Assembly (NCBI GenBank): GCA_963717985.1
Contig: CAVQYC010000004.1
Location: forward strand, 186,001-250,000
Reading direction: 5' to 3'
DNA: 64,000 nt
Source: BOG-1155 sp963717985
GTDB lineage: Bacteria; Desulfobacterota; Syntrophorhabdia; Syntrophorhabdales; WCHB1-27
The notes beneath the pieces were generated by a model. It had not been told where the DNA came from. It did no database searches and saw only the letters and a program-made list of their open reading frames with translations. Positions 25,148-34,755 of the stretch are shown in pieces; positions within the stretch are counted from its first letter, which is position 1, and the number at the start of each line of letters is the position of its first letter. The translations under genes were made by a program, and so were the position numbers.

Positions 25148-26061
25148 CCCAGGAAATCTCCTATCTTTTCGAGAACGGCCTCGCGCTCTTCAGGATAACG
25201 GCGCCAGTCTATCCCCTTTTCTTTGGAAAACCACGTGAATTGCCGCTTCGCATAGCGACGTGTCGCTCTTTTAATGACCTCAACCATCTCCTGATGCCCC
25301 ATTTTGCCTGTCAGGTGGAGCACGATCTCGCGGTAGCCGATGCCCTGAAAGGGTCTGGCGGAAAGCGGGCAGCGCCGCAGCAAGCCCTCGACCTCCTCCA
25401 CCCATCCCCGGCTGAGCATGAGATCGACTCTCCTCTCTATCCTCTCATACAGCTCTCCCCTCTCCCGGTAGAGGCCGATCTTCTGCACGTCGTACCTTTC
25501 GTCGCGAAACCCGTGGCTGCCGCTATGCTCTGACATGGTAACACCGGAGAGGCGATAAACCTCCAGGGCCCTCACCACCCTGATCCCGTCGCGAGGGCTG
25601 ATGGAGTGGGCGTATGCCGGGTCAAGCCCTTCGAGCTCCCGGTACACTGAAAGGGGGTCAGCACGGTACCGGGTCCTCAGCCCGTCTCTCAGGTCCGCGT
25701 CCGTTGGCGCGTCGAAAAGGCCGTGGAAAAGCACCCGCAGATAGAGACCCGTCCCGCCCACTACCACGGGTACGCGCCCCCTCGCCCATATCTCCCGGAC
25801 GGCCTGGTCCGCCATCTTCTGAAACCTGGCCGCGTTGAACGCCTCATCGGGCTCCGCCACGTCTATCACGTGGTGGGGCGCCGTTTCCTGCGCGGCCGCA
25901 TCCGGTTTTGCGCTGCCGATATCGAAATGCCGGTAAACCTGCATCGAATCGGCATTGACGATCTCGCCGCCGATCTTCGGCGCGAGCCATAAGGCCAGAT
26001 CGGACTTGCCCGTACAGGTGGGGCCGAGGATACAGACGACCTTGGGACGCTTTGCCAACAC
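25144..26061 (-). CDS. miaA: tRNA dimethylallyltransferase MiaA
   Basis: This 305-residue enzyme adds a dimethylallyl group to A37 of UNN-reading tRNAs. The P-loop is GPTCTGKSDLAL, the DSMQVYRHFDIGSAKP motif follows, then VVGGTGLYLR and the C-terminal YAKRQFTWF segment. It is the first gene of the minus-strand housekeeping run and is divergent from the PBP gene, only 30 bp away. Confidence 0.93.
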   Translation of the reverse strand: MLAKRPKVVCILGPTCTGKSDLALWLAPKIGGEIVNADSMQVYRHFDIGSAKPDAAAQETAPHHVIDVAEPDEAFNAARFQKMADQAVREIWARGRVPVVVGGTGLYLRVLFHGLFDAPTDADLRDGLRTRYRADPLSVYRELEGLDPAYAHSISPRDGIRVVRALEVYRLSGVTMSEHSGSHGFRDERYDVQKIGLYRERGELYERIERRVDLMLSRGWVEEVEGLLRRCPLSARPFQGIGYREIVLHLTGKMGHQEMVEVIKRATRRYAKRQFTWFSKEKGIDWRRYPEEREAVLEKIGDFLG

Positions 26062-26091
26062 TAAGGATAGTGGTATATAATAACTATTCCC

Positions 26092-28150
26092 ATGTCAAGG
26101 ATTATAAAACTTGCCGTCATAATCTTCTTTTTCCCCGCGGCCCTGGGCGTTGCCCTCGGGTACAGCCTGATCAACTATCTGGAGATACCTGATGTCAAGG
26201 ACCTCTCGCATTACACGCCGAGATCGGCAACCAGGCTGTACACCGATGACGGCGCGCTCTTCGCGGAGTTGTTTATCGAAAAAAGGGTGCCCATACCGCT
26301 CTCGGAGATGCCGGACCACTTGAGACAGGCCTTTATCGCCATAGAAGACGTGAGGTTTTATCAGCATTTCGGGTTCGACCTGCGGGGCATCGGCAGGGCC
26401 CTCTATAAAAACGTCCTGAGGAAGGGCATGAGCGAAGGGGCCTCGACCATTACCCAGCAGCTCGCGAGGAACCTCTTTTTGACCCCCACAAAGAGCATGA
26501 AGAGAAAGATCGAAGAGGTCATCCTCGCCGTCAACATCGAGCGGAGCTATTCCAAAGACGAGATACTCAGTATGTATCTGAACCTCATCTATCTCGGGGA
26601 GGGTGCGTACGGGGTTGAAGCGGCGAGCTACACCTACTTCGACAAAAAGGCGAAGAACCTTTCCCTTGCGGAAGCGGCCGCCCTCGCCGGTCTGACAAAA
26701 TCGCCGTCCCGTTCTTCTCCGTTTAAGAACCAGGCCAAGGCCCTGGAGCGCCGGAACCTGGTCCTCAGAAAAATGTTGGAAGCGGATTTTATCAGCCAGG
26801 CTCAATACAGGGCAGCAGTGGCTGCGCCCCTTGTCCTCGCTCCTTTCCGGATACACGAGAAGCGGACGGGGTTCTTTATCGAGCAGACCAAACAGGCGCT
26901 GGAAGAGTATCTCCCCCGGCAGGAGGAGATCCTGACGACCGGCTTGAACGTGCACACCACCGTAAACCTGAAGATGACCGAATACGCCTATGACGCTATC
27001 GAAAAGGGGATGAAGCTCTACCGGGAGCGGAACCCGCGGGCGGAGGTGCTCCCGGAAGTCGCGCTTATTGCGATGGAGCGTCAAGACAGGCGAGGTCAAG
27101 GTGCTCATCGGCGGCAAGGACTTCGCGACCTCTCCCTACAACCGGGCCACCCAGGGAAAGCGCCAGCCCGGGTCCGCCTTCAAGCCCATCATCTACTTGA
27201 CTGCCCTTACCCAGGGGTACGCGCCGGAGATGACGCTCATCGACGCGCCTCTCTCCTTCACGGATTCTGCCGGCAACGTCTGGCAGCCTCGGAATTACAA
27301 CAATGAATACCACGGGGCCGTGACGATGAGGAGGGCTCTGGAGCTTTCCCTCAACACCGCAACGGTGAGGCTCCTTGAGAGCGTCGGCGTGTCGAAGGTG
27401 ATCGAGCTTGCGAAGAGACTTCACATAAACAGCACATTCGCCCCGAACCTTTCCCTTGCCCTCGGCTCCACGGAGGTTTCCCCGCTGGATCTGGCGGCGG
27501 CCTATGCCGTCATCGCAAGAGAGGGTGCCTATATTGCCCCCACCACCATAAGGAATATCCTGACCGCTCAGGGTGAGGAGATGCGCCGGGACGCCGTGGA
27601 GGAGCGCGTCGTCGCTCCGGCGACCGCCTACACGCTTATCGATATGATGAAGGGCGTGATAAAACGGGGAACAGCCGGAAAGGCGGCCGGGATGCCTTAC
27701 TTCCTCGCCGGAAAAACGGGTACGACCAATGACTTCAGGGACGCCTGGTTCGTCGGCTTTTCTCCCCAGCTCCTTTGTCTTGTCTGGGTAGGGTACGACA
27801 AGGGCACCTTCCTCGGCAAGAAAGAATCGGGCGGCACGACGGCGCTGCCCATCTGGATGGAGTTCATGTCTAAGGCGCTCCCTCTCTATCCGAACGAGGA
27901 CTTTCCGGTCCCGGAAAAAGAAGCGGCGACCCGCTATGTGTATCCCCCTCCAGGGGATGCGGGAGGCACCATGCCTACCACAAGCGGACCCGCGCCCACT
28001 GCGCCGTCTCCCGGTGCCGCGCGGCCTGACGTGCGCACACCAGGAGCCCCGCGGCCTCCGGCGCCGCCCCCCGCCGCGCCGCCCCCCGCCGCGCCGCCCC
28101 CCGTCATCCCCGCTATGCCCACCCAAAACAGCAGAACCCCCGGCTTTTAG
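26092..28150 (+). pseudogene. Class A penicillin-binding protein (PBP1A family), frameshifted
   Basis: The two halves lie in different frames. Frame one (26092 to about 27078) has a signal-anchor and full glycosyltransferase domain: EDVRFYQHFGFD, GASTITQQLARN, IYLGEGAYGVE. From about 27079 the protein continues in the next frame with GEVKVLIGGKDF and the transpeptidase domain: SxxK in PGSAFKP, SLN in LSLNTATV, KTGTTND, and a Pro/Ala-rich tail. Dropping one base near 27079 restores Ala-Met-Glu-Val-Lys-Thr-Gly-Glu-Val, the expected family sequence, and a protein of about 685 residues. No slippery heptamer is seen. It is either a real loss of the transpeptidase half or a sequencing error. Confidence 0.85.
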
Positions 28151-28151
28151 C

Positions 28152-28166
28152 GGTTTCGGCGAAACC
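28152..28166 (+). terminator. Hairpin after PBP gene
   Basis: GGTTTC and GAAACC pair around a GGC loop directly after the PBP stop codon. There is no T-tract, so it is at best a weak terminator. Confidence 0.35.
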
Positions 28167-28184
28167 CCATCCCTCAGGCTTTGC

Positions 28185-28216
28185 TTGACAATCCTGCCTC
28201 CTATCTGTTCTATATA
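28185..28216 (+). promoter_or_regulatory. Probable fabH promoter
   Basis: TTGACA at 28185-28190 is followed by TTCTATATA (28208-28216). Spacing to the best match TATATA is 20 nt, and to TTCTAT 17 nt, so the -35 is good and the -10 uncertain. It lies 40-70 nt before the fabH start. Confidence 0.45.
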
Positions 28217-28253
28217 AGCGGCAAATTTATCATTTTTTTAGAAAGAGGGCTGA

Positions 28254-29240
28254 ATGAAGAGGATAGCCATTACAGGGACCGGGTCATATGTGCCGGAAAA
28301 GGTATTGAGCAACCACGACATCGAGAAATTCCTCGATACGTCGGATGAATGGATATATACGCGGACCGGCATAAGGGAGAGGCGGATTGCGGACCCTGGC
28401 ACGGCCACGTCCGACCTGAGCAAGATCGCCTGCGAGCGCGCTATGGAAATGGCGGGCGTGACGAAGGACGATATCGACCTCATTGTCCTTGCCACCATCA
28501 CACCGGACACGCACTGCCCTGCCGGGGCCAACTGGCTGGAGGCGAAGCTCGGCTGCGGCAATGCGGTCTCTTTTGATATCACCGCGGCATGCTCGGGGTT
28601 TATTTTCGCGCTTCACGTGGCCGATAAGCTCATACGCTGCGGCGCGAACAAGATGGCGCTCGTCTGTGCGGGCGAGATCATGACAAGGGTCGTCAACTGG
28701 GAGGAAAGGGAGAGCTGTATCCTGTGGGGCGACGGCGCCGGGGCGGTAGTCCTCACCGAAACGGGTGCCGGCCATGAAGTCCTTTCCACGCACATCCACA
28801 CGGACGGGGCAAACGGTGACACCCTCCTGATGCCGGGAGGCGGCTCAGCCACGACCCCTATTTCGCACGAGAGCGTCGACAAAAAGCTACACGTGCTCAA
28901 GATGATCGAGGCGAACAAATCGTTCAAGGTCGCGGTGAGCAGGTTCGCGGAGGCAGCAGAGGATGCGGCCGCCTCGGGTGGCTACACAATGAACGACATC
29001 GACGTGATCATCCCCCACCAGGCAAATATCAGGATCCTCCAGGGCATGGCGAAGAAGCTGAAGGTCCCCGCGGAGAAGGTTTATATGACCATCGAGCGGT
29101 TCGGCAACATCTCTTCCGCCACCGTCCCCATAGCGCTCGATGAAGCGGTCAGGAACGGTACCATCAGCGCCGGCAAGCGCGTGGTCCTCACTGCATTCGG
29201 CGGCGGCCTCACCTGGGGGAGCAGCCTGATACAGTGGTAA
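28254..29240 (+). CDS. fabH: Beta-ketoacyl-ACP synthase III
   Basis: This 328-residue enzyme condenses acetyl- (or acyl-) CoA with malonyl-ACP to start fatty acid synthesis. The catalytic triad is visible: Cys113 in DITAACSGF, His in IIPHQANIRI, Asn in RFGNISSATVP. The N-terminal GTGSYVPEKVLSN and DEWIYTRTGIRERR motifs are typical. It stands alone with its own promoter; no other fab genes lie nearby. Confidence 0.92.
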   Translation: MKRIAITGTGSYVPEKVLSNHDIEKFLDTSDEWIYTRTGIRERRIADPGTATSDLSKIACERAMEMAGVTKDDIDLIVLATITPDTHCPAGANWLEAKLGCGNAVSFDITAACSGFIFALHVADKLIRCGANKMALVCAGEIMTRVVNWEERESCILWGDGAGAVVLTETGAGHEVLSTHIHTDGANGDTLLMPGGGSATTPISHESVDKKLHVLKMIEANKSFKVAVSRFAEAAEDAAASGGYTMNDIDVIIPHQANIRILQGMAKKLKVPAEKVYMTIERFGNISSATVPIALDEAVRNGTISAGKRVVLTAFGGGLTWGSSLIQW

Positions 29241-29266
29241 ATACTTTCCATGACAGTGGGGTATCG

Positions 29267-30622
29267 CTATAATCTCTGGATCAGGTAGAGAGAGGTAGGG
29301 AGGAGGGTTGCCGTCTTGACCCTGTCGAATTGGGCGAGCAATGCCCTTTTTTCTTCTCTTCCGGTCCTGCTGTCCCGGACCATGGGCGAGATATAGAAAT
29401 GCCCTTTGCCGCAGAAAGGCTCGGCCGTGTCTTTTGCCAACTGTGACAGAGAACTGAGATGGCCCGGCGGAAGGTCGAGCCCGATGACGAAATTGGCGCT
29501 CACCTCGATGCGCTCGTATCCCCTGTTGATCGCAGCCATGCGGGCAAAGGCGTCCCTGATCCGCCCGACGGAAACCGGTTTGTTGAGGAACTGCAGGGTC
29601 GCGGCGTCGGACGATTCCAGGCCGATATTGATATAGGTGTCAAAGGGCATCCGGTCGAGCAACTGGAAGACGCGCTCTTTCGCACCGAGGAGGGAGTCGG
29701 CGCTCCCGAAGAGGAAGAGCCTGGGCCTTTGCATGAAGGAGTGCTCGAACCCCAGGGAGTCGTAAGCCGACTCCAGGGTGCACTCGATCAGGTCGGCCCC
29801 GACAGCCAGGGCATCATGCTGTCCCAGGAAAAGGGCGTTGTAGTTTCGCAGGTCAGCGCCGTAGAACCGCTTGAGGCCGGCGATCTGCCCGGCCACATCC
29901 GTCCGTGATCGGGCACTCAGCTCCCGGCCGGCTTTGACGCTGCAAAAGCCGCAGTTGTAGAGACAGCCGTCAGCCAGGATGAGAGGGATCACCTCATAGT
30001 CGGCGTGGCGGGCGTCGGGGGGCAGCACGCTCACCCGGCCCCCGATGATCCGGTGAAACTGCCGTGCCCTCCGGACGAGGGCCTTCTCATCGTGTGCCGC
30101 ACCACGCGCAATGAATCTCCCGATCTCCGCAGGGACAGCTCCCAACCCGATCCGGCTTATCCTCTCCAACAGCCGTCCGGCCGCAAAAAAAGCCTGCTGC
30201 ACCCCTTTGGAAAGAAATGGCTTATCCGCCATGATGGAGTTGCTCGGGTAAGAAAGGCAGGGGAAATAGTATTCTCCGAAGCGGCCCACTATCCCGTTGT
30301 AGTCGCCGGAGGAGTAGTAGATCCAGTCGTTGCCCTGGGTGCGCTTCAGCCACTCGCCCGGATTGGGCCAATCCTCACGGCGCCCCTGGATGTATTTGAT
30401 CTCTCCCCTCAGGTCGAACTGGAAGATGTAATCCCTGGTCCTTATCTCGTCGTAGACGCCGTAACGGATGGGGTAGCTGACTTTTGCATACTCCCTGGCG
30501 CCGGTCTTATCGGTAGTGATGGTGAGCTCGTCGACGTAGTGGATCATGCAAACTACCCAGCCGCGCCTTCCGATGAGCTTCCTAAAAGCCCAATGGCCCA
30601 AGGGGGAGGCTTTCATCGCCAC
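29267..30622 (-). CDS. Radical SAM protein of unknown function
   Basis: This protein of about 450 residues has a radical SAM 4Fe-4S motif in mid-protein (LADGCLYNCGFCSVKAG), after an N-terminal region of about 210 residues without a B12-binding signature. Later INIGLESSDAATLQF and VIGLDLPPGHLSS resemble the TIM-barrel of the Elp3/MiaB-type radical SAM superfamily. Function is unknown. The first codon may be GTG 30622 or ATG 30616. It is convergent with fabH (26 bp apart) and divergent from the toxin-antitoxin pair. Confidence 0.7.
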   Translation of the reverse strand: MAMKASPLGHWAFRKLIGRRGWVVCMIHYVDELTITTDKTGAREYAKVSYPIRYGVYDEIRTRDYIFQFDLRGEIKYIQGRREDWPNPGEWLKRTQGNDWIYYSSGDYNGIVGRFGEYYFPCLSYPSNSIMADKPFLSKGVQQAFFAAGRLLERISRIGLGAVPAEIGRFIARGAAHDEKALVRRARQFHRIIGGRVSVLPPDARHADYEVIPLILADGCLYNCGFCSVKAGRELSARSRTDVAGQIAGLKRFYGADLRNYNALFLGQHDALAVGADLIECTLESAYDSLGFEHSFMQRPRLFLFGSADSLLGAKERVFQLLDRMPFDTYINIGLESSDAATLQFLNKPVSVGRIRDAFARMAAINRGYERIEVSANFVIGLDLPPGHLSSLSQLAKDTAEPFCGKGHFYISPMVRDSRTGREEKRALLAQFDRVKTATLLPTSLYLIQRL

Positions 30623-30754
30623 CAGGTCGTGAGTTGCCTCCAGGCGCTTCCCTCATCATTATAGAGTCAAAGTCCGCGCAATGGCAAGATTGTCTTCTCT
30701 GCAAGGGTATCGCGGTCAGCCCACCCCCGCCTTACCCCTCTCCAAAATTTCAAT

Positions 30755-30783
30755 TTGTGGATAAGATGGATATACTATATAAT
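30755..30783 (+). promoter_or_regulatory. Promoter of the MazEF-like pair
   Basis: A perfect TATAAT (30778-30783) is preceded at 17 nt by TTGTGG (30755-30760). The transcript would start near 30790, just before AGGAGG, so the antitoxin must start at GTG 30802, not at the earlier ATG 30766. The AT-rich direct TATA repeats may serve as an operator for autorepression. Confidence 0.7.
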
Positions 30784-30801
30784 ATATATAAGGAGGCAAA
30801 A

Positions 30802-31035
30802 GTGGAAAAAATACTTGTATCGTTGCCTGAGGATCTTGTAAAGCGTATGAAAACGGTAATTCCAGCCCGAAAGAGAAGCCAGGTTGTCAAGGAACTCCTC
30901 GAAGCAGAAATCGAAAAAAGAGAGGGGGCGCTTTTTGAATGCGCCAAAGCTGTCGAGAGCAACGAAGCCCTGAACCGGGAGATGGCTGAATGGGATGTCA
31001 CGACAGGAGACGGCATTGAGCCTGAGACGTGGTGA
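30802..31035 (+). CDS. Ribbon-helix-helix antitoxin (MazE/CopG-like)
   Basis: This 77-residue protein starts at GTG with AAGGAGG five bases upstream. The N-terminus (EKILVSLPEDLVKRMK, then KRSQVVKELLEAEIEKRE) is a ribbon-helix-helix DNA-binding domain; the C-terminal acidic tail probably wraps the toxin. It overlaps the MazF-like gene by 20 bp. The pair would be autoregulated at the promoter just upstream. Confidence 0.8.
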   Translation: MEKILVSLPEDLVKRMKTVIPARKRSQVVKELLEAEIEKREGALFECAKAVESNEALNREMAEWDVTTGDGIEPETW

Positions 31036-31342
31036 CATCTATTGGGTCGATCTCGCCCCGACGGTCGGCTCTGAGATCAGGAAGAAAAGACCCTGCGTCC
31101 TTATAGGGGTCACGCCGATTAACGATGCCAGGAGGACCGTTCTTGTAATTCCCCTGTCAACCTCCGGCATCCCGAGGCCTCCGTTGGCCGTCGAGGTCGA
31201 GTGCCTCGGTCGCAAGGTCGTTGCCGTGTGTGACCAACTTCGGGCAATAGATAAGAGCAGGTTGCGAGAGCCTGCCGGCACCCTTAAGCCTGGCGACCTC
31301 GAACAGATCGAGGATGGCCTGCGACGAATCCTCTCACTTTAA
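31016..31342 (+). CDS. MazF/PemK-family endoribonuclease toxin
   Basis: This 108-residue protein shows the PemK/MazF core: RRGDIYWVDLAPTVGSE, KRPCVLIGVTPIND, VLVIPLSTS and a C-terminal helix (LEQIEDGLRRIL). MazF toxins cut mRNA at short motifs. TTG 31016 is preferred because AGGAG lies six bases upstream; ATG 30995 is an alternative that adds seven residues. The antitoxin gene precedes and overlaps it. Confidence 0.85.
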   Translation: MSLRRGDIYWVDLAPTVGSEIRKKRPCVLIGVTPINDARRTVLVIPLSTSGIPRPPLAVEVECLGRKVVAVCDQLRAIDKSRLREPAGTLKPGDLEQIEDGLRRILSL

Positions 31343-31370
31343 ACCATTGCCTTTTCTACGCTCCCCGGTT

Positions 31371-33488
31371 TCACAAGGCCTCGCCCAGAAGCTCAAGCAT
31401 CCGGTCAACGCCGGATGTGGGCAAGGCGCAGGCGTTATTGGAGCAGACGTAGGCCAGGGCCGCTGTCTCCCCCGACCGGTACGCGCTTAAGAAAGGGGCC
31501 AGCTCCGAAAGGGGCGGCCCTTCCTTGCTGCCTGTGTCTTCGCGCCGGAGAAGGACCACCTTTTCCGGTATGAAACGCGATCTGAGGGCCTGAAGCATTA
31601 TCTGCATCTCAACGGATCCCGGCGGCCCGGCCAGTACCACCTCGTGCGACGGTCCCAGGGCGAAGGATAAGGCGCAGAGGAGCTGGGTAAAGCCTGCCGG
31701 AAATTGCGCCACCCTGCCGGACAGCGCGTCCCCGAGCCGGACCGCCTTGTTTTCCAGCTCCCCGTCACCGGTCATCCGTGCCAGCCGCAGGAGGTTGAGC
31801 ATGGCCACCGAGTTGCCCGACGGCACGGCGCCGTCATAGGCATCCTTCTGGCGGAGCAGAAGCTCCTCGCCGTCATCGGGAGTGAAAAAGAAGCCTCCCC
31901 CGGTCTCGTCCCAGAAATGCGCCAGTTGATCGCGGTTAAGCCGAAGGGCCTCGGCGAGGATGCGGGTATCGAAGGTGGCCTCGTAAAGCTCGATGAGCCC
32001 CCAGACCAGAAAGGCGTAATCGTCCAGGTTTGCCGGTATCGATGCTTCACCGTCCCGGTAGCGGTGCAGGATGCGTCCGTCCTCCCCGGCCATGCGGTCC
32101 GTGATAAAGCGGAGGGCCTTTTTGGCTGCCTCCGCATAACGCGGCTCTCCGAGCACCTGGGCGCCCCGCGCCAGGGCGGCTATCATGAGTCCGTTCCAGT
32201 CGGTCAGCACCTTGTCGTCCTTATGGGGATGGACCCGTTTTTCGCGGCACTCGAAAAGGAGCTGCCGCGCCCGTTCCAGGTCCGCACACAGTGAGGAGGG
32301 TGCAGCGCCCTTCTCCGCGGCCATATCCGTGGTCTCCTCTTCCAGGTGGAGTATGTTGCTCCCCGCCTCGCCATGCCCTGCCGGGTCTACCCAGTTTCCC
32401 TCCGGCAGGACGTGGAAGCGCCGTATCACCATATCCGCGTCCCCGGCATCGAGCACATCCCGGATCTCCCGCTCCGACCAGACGTAGAATCTGCCCTCCA
32501 CCCCCTCGCTGTCCGCGTCTTCCGCGGAATAAAACGGACCCTCGGGAGCGGTCATATCCCTCAGCACGTAGGTGAAGATCTCCCTGGCGGTATTTGCGTA
32601 TTCGGCGTTCCCCGTCGCCTGAAACGCCTCCAGATAGGCCAGGCTGAGCAGGGCCTGATCGTAGAGCATCTTCTCAAAGTGCGGCACGAGCCAGCTCTGG
32701 TCCGTGGAATACCGGTGAAACCCGAACCCCACGTGGTCATAGATGCCCCCCCGTCGCATCATTCTGAGGGTGCGTTCTACCATGGCCAGGCTGCGGGCGT
32801 CCCCGGTCCGTTTCCCGTACCGCAGTAGAAAGCTCAGGTTGTGGGGTGTGGGAAACTTGGGGGCGCCGCCAAAACCGCCGTGGCGCTTGTCGAAGCGGCT
32901 GACAAAGCTCTTGAAAGCCTCGTGGAGCGTTTCCGCGTCCAGAACGGTCGCCTCCGGGGTCTCCATGAAATGGCGGAGCCGCTCCATGTGCTCCCGCCCT
33001 GTGCCGAGCACCTCCGCCCTGCGGGTATTCCAGAGCTGCTTCACCTGCGGCACGAGTTCCATCAGGCCGCGCCGGCCGTACCTGCCCTCCTTCGGGATGT
33101 AGGTCGCCGCATAGAAGGGGGTTTTGTCCGGAGCCATAAGTATGGTCAGGGGCCATCCGCCGCTGCCTGTAACCACCTGGCATACCGCCATATAGATATT
33201 GTCGATATCGGGCCGCTCTTCCCGGTCCACCTTGATGCAGATAAAAGTGTCGTTGAGCATGGCCGCCACCTGCGGGTCTTCAAAGGATTCCCGCTCCATG
33301 ACGTGGCACCAGTGGCAGGTCGAGTAGCCTATGGACAGGAAGATAGGTTTGTCCGTCCCGGCCGCCGCCTCGAAGGCGGCCGTCCCCCAGGGATACCAAT
33401 CCACGGGATTCCCCGCGTGCTGCAGCAGGTAGGGACTCTTCTCATACTGAAGCCTGTTCCGGTGCCCCTTATCACCCCGATGCTCCAT
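31371..33488 (-). CDS. DUF255 thioredoxin-like protein (YyaL/spermatogenesis-20 family)
   Basis: This 705-residue protein has an N-terminal thioredoxin-like domain with the motif STCHWCHVMERESFED, followed by a long (alpha/alpha) barrel like N-acylglucosamine 2-epimerases (GGFGGAPKFPTPHNL, YDHVGFGFHRYSTDQSW, DKVLTDWNGLMIAAL). Function is unproven; members are often called thioredoxin-domain proteins. The start at 33488 follows GGGAGGGGCGAAG; an in-frame ATG 12 codons upstream lacks such a site. It stands alone. Confidence 0.85.
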   Translation of the reverse strand: MEHRGDKGHRNRLQYEKSPYLLQHAGNPVDWYPWGTAAFEAAAGTDKPIFLSIGYSTCHWCHVMERESFEDPQVAAMLNDTFICIKVDREERPDIDNIYMAVCQVVTGSGGWPLTILMAPDKTPFYAATYIPKEGRYGRRGLMELVPQVKQLWNTRRAEVLGTGREHMERLRHFMETPEATVLDAETLHEAFKSFVSRFDKRHGGFGGAPKFPTPHNLSFLLRYGKRTGDARSLAMVERTLRMMRRGGIYDHVGFGFHRYSTDQSWLVPHFEKMLYDQALLSLAYLEAFQATGNAEYANTAREIFTYVLRDMTAPEGPFYSAEDADSEGVEGRFYVWSEREIRDVLDAGDADMVIRRFHVLPEGNWVDPAGHGEAGSNILHLEEETTDMAAEKGAAPSSLCADLERARQLLFECREKRVHPHKDDKVLTDWNGLMIAALARGAQVLGEPRYAEAAKKALRFITDRMAGEDGRILHRYRDGEASIPANLDDYAFLVWGLIELYEATFDTRILAEALRLNRDQLAHFWDETGGGFFFTPDDGEELLLRQKDAYDGAVPSGNSVAMLNLLRLARMTGDGELENKAVRLGDALSGRVAQFPAGFTQLLCALSFALGPSHEVVLAGPPGSVEMQIMLQALRSRFIPEKVVLLRREDTGSKEGPPLSELAPFLSAYRSGETAALAYVCSNNACALPTSGVDRMLELLGEAL

Positions 33489-33605
33489 CTTCGCCCCTCC
33501 CTGGCCGAGCGCATAAATCCTCACCCGGCTCGTGGTGATAATCTATGTCTCCCCTTTCGGATAAGCCAGCGCCCTTTCCTCGCAAACCCTCTTCACCGTG
33601 ATGAC

Positions 33606-34355
33606 TCATTTCTTGAGGTGGAATGCCACGGGTACCTGCACCCATTCATCCACGGTAGAGTCCCCGTGACGGGCCGGGACAAAGCGCCAGCTCTTCACGG
33701 CCTCACTCGCCGCCCTGTCGAGAAGCTCATAGTTCGAGGATTGGGCAACCTCCATCTCGAGTACGTTTCCTTTCCGGCCCACCAGGACTTTTAGCATGAC
33801 CGTTCCTTCCATGCCCATTTTCCTCGCTGCGGGCGGATAAACGGGCCGGGGGTTGTTCAGATAAGCAGCTCCGAACATGGGAGGGGTTGCGGCCGATCCC
33901 GTGGAGGGAGCGGGAGGCATCGAGGGGCGGGTTTTAAAGGCGGGCAACCCCGAATCCCGGGACGCGGTGTTTCCGGAGGGCAGGCTCGCCTCGGGGAGAG
34001 AAACGGGTGTAAGTGAGGCTGGTGCCTCAACAGGGCGTCCGGGAGGGGAAGGGGTGTCAGCCACAGGTTGCGCAGGAGACGGCGCGGTCCGTGCAGGGGG
34101 GACAGGGTTGGCCACGCGCACAGGCCGGGGCCGCGGCTGCATCGGGTGCGGAGCGGGCTTGGGGAGGACGCGCTCTTCGATCAGCTCCGCATCAATTGGA
34201 GCCAGGACATCGGGTACGGCCGACATGTGTCCGAGCAAGAGGGCAAAGGCGTACAAGAGTGCGCCCCAAAACAGCAGAGCCGTGCCCATTACCCAGGGCA
34301 GGCGATGGCGGGGATCATCAAAGCGCGCAGATTGCGGCGGCATGCATCTATTCAT
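33606..34355 (-). CDS. TonB-family energy transducer
   Basis: This 249-residue protein has one N-terminal membrane helix (about 20-43), a Pro-rich periplasmic linker (about 60-160) and a C-terminal TonB domain (NPRPVYPPAARKMGMEGTVML, SSNYELLDRAASEAVKSWRF). It links the ExbB/ExbD proton motor to the outer-membrane receptor encoded in the same operon. It overlaps the exbD 3' end by eight bases and is the last gene of the operon. Confidence 0.9.
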   Translation of the reverse strand: MNRCMPPQSARFDDPRHRLPWVMGTALLFWGALLYAFALLLGHMSAVPDVLAPIDAELIEERVLPKPAPHPMQPRPRPVRVANPVPPARTAPSPAQPVADTPSPPGRPVEAPASLTPVSLPEASLPSGNTASRDSGLPAFKTRPSMPPAPSTGSAATPPMFGAAYLNNPRPVYPPAARKMGMEGTVMLKVLVGRKGNVLEMEVAQSSNYELLDRAASEAVKSWRFVPARHGDSTVDEWVQVPVAFHLKK

Positions 34356-34755
34356 TGTATTTTACCGCAATCAGAAAATGCTCCGCCCCTGCATAACGGG
34401 CCTGGAGCATGGCCTTGACTACCACCCCTTGCGGCGCGGCGTTGTCTGCGGCAACAATGATGTTGCCGTGGGAAACCTCCATCATGGGTTTCAATGTCTT
34501 GGCCAGGGTGTCGAGTGTGACAGGGGCGCTGTCCAGGAACAGGGCCTTCTCTTTTGTTACCGTCAGTGTGATCGGGGCCCTCGCCTGGATCGGGGCGGCC
34601 TTGCCCTGGGGAAGATTGACGGGCAGGGAATGGAGGTTTTGCAGCGACAGCGACGCGAGCATGAAGGTCGCTAAAAGGAAGAACATCACGTCGATCATGG
34701 GGATGATCTCTATACGACCCCGGCGGGACTGCCGGGACCTGCGCACTTTCATCAT
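34348..34755 (-). CDS. exbD: ExbD-family proton channel subunit
   Basis: This 135-residue protein has the family's N-terminal cytoplasmic tail, one membrane helix with the proton-carrying Asp (IEIIPMIDVMFFLLATFML), and a periplasmic domain (LPVNLPQGKAAP, ITLTVTKEKALFLD). The start at 34755 overlaps the exbB stop (ATGA); a longer frame upstream runs through exbB and is not used. It is the stator/proton channel for TonB. Confidence 0.9.
   Translation of the reverse strand: MMKVRRSRQSRRGRIEIIPMIDVMFFLLATFMLASLSLQNLHSLPVNLPQGKAAPIQARAPITLTVTKEKALFLDSAPVTLDTLAKTLKPMMEVSHGNIIVAADNAAPQGVVVKAMLQARYAGAEHFLIAVKYNE

Noticed and set aside
30766..31035. Earlier ATG start for the MazE-like antitoxin
   Set aside because: It lies upstream of the perfect TATAAT box; GTG 30802 has the ribosome-binding site and lies after the predicted transcript start.
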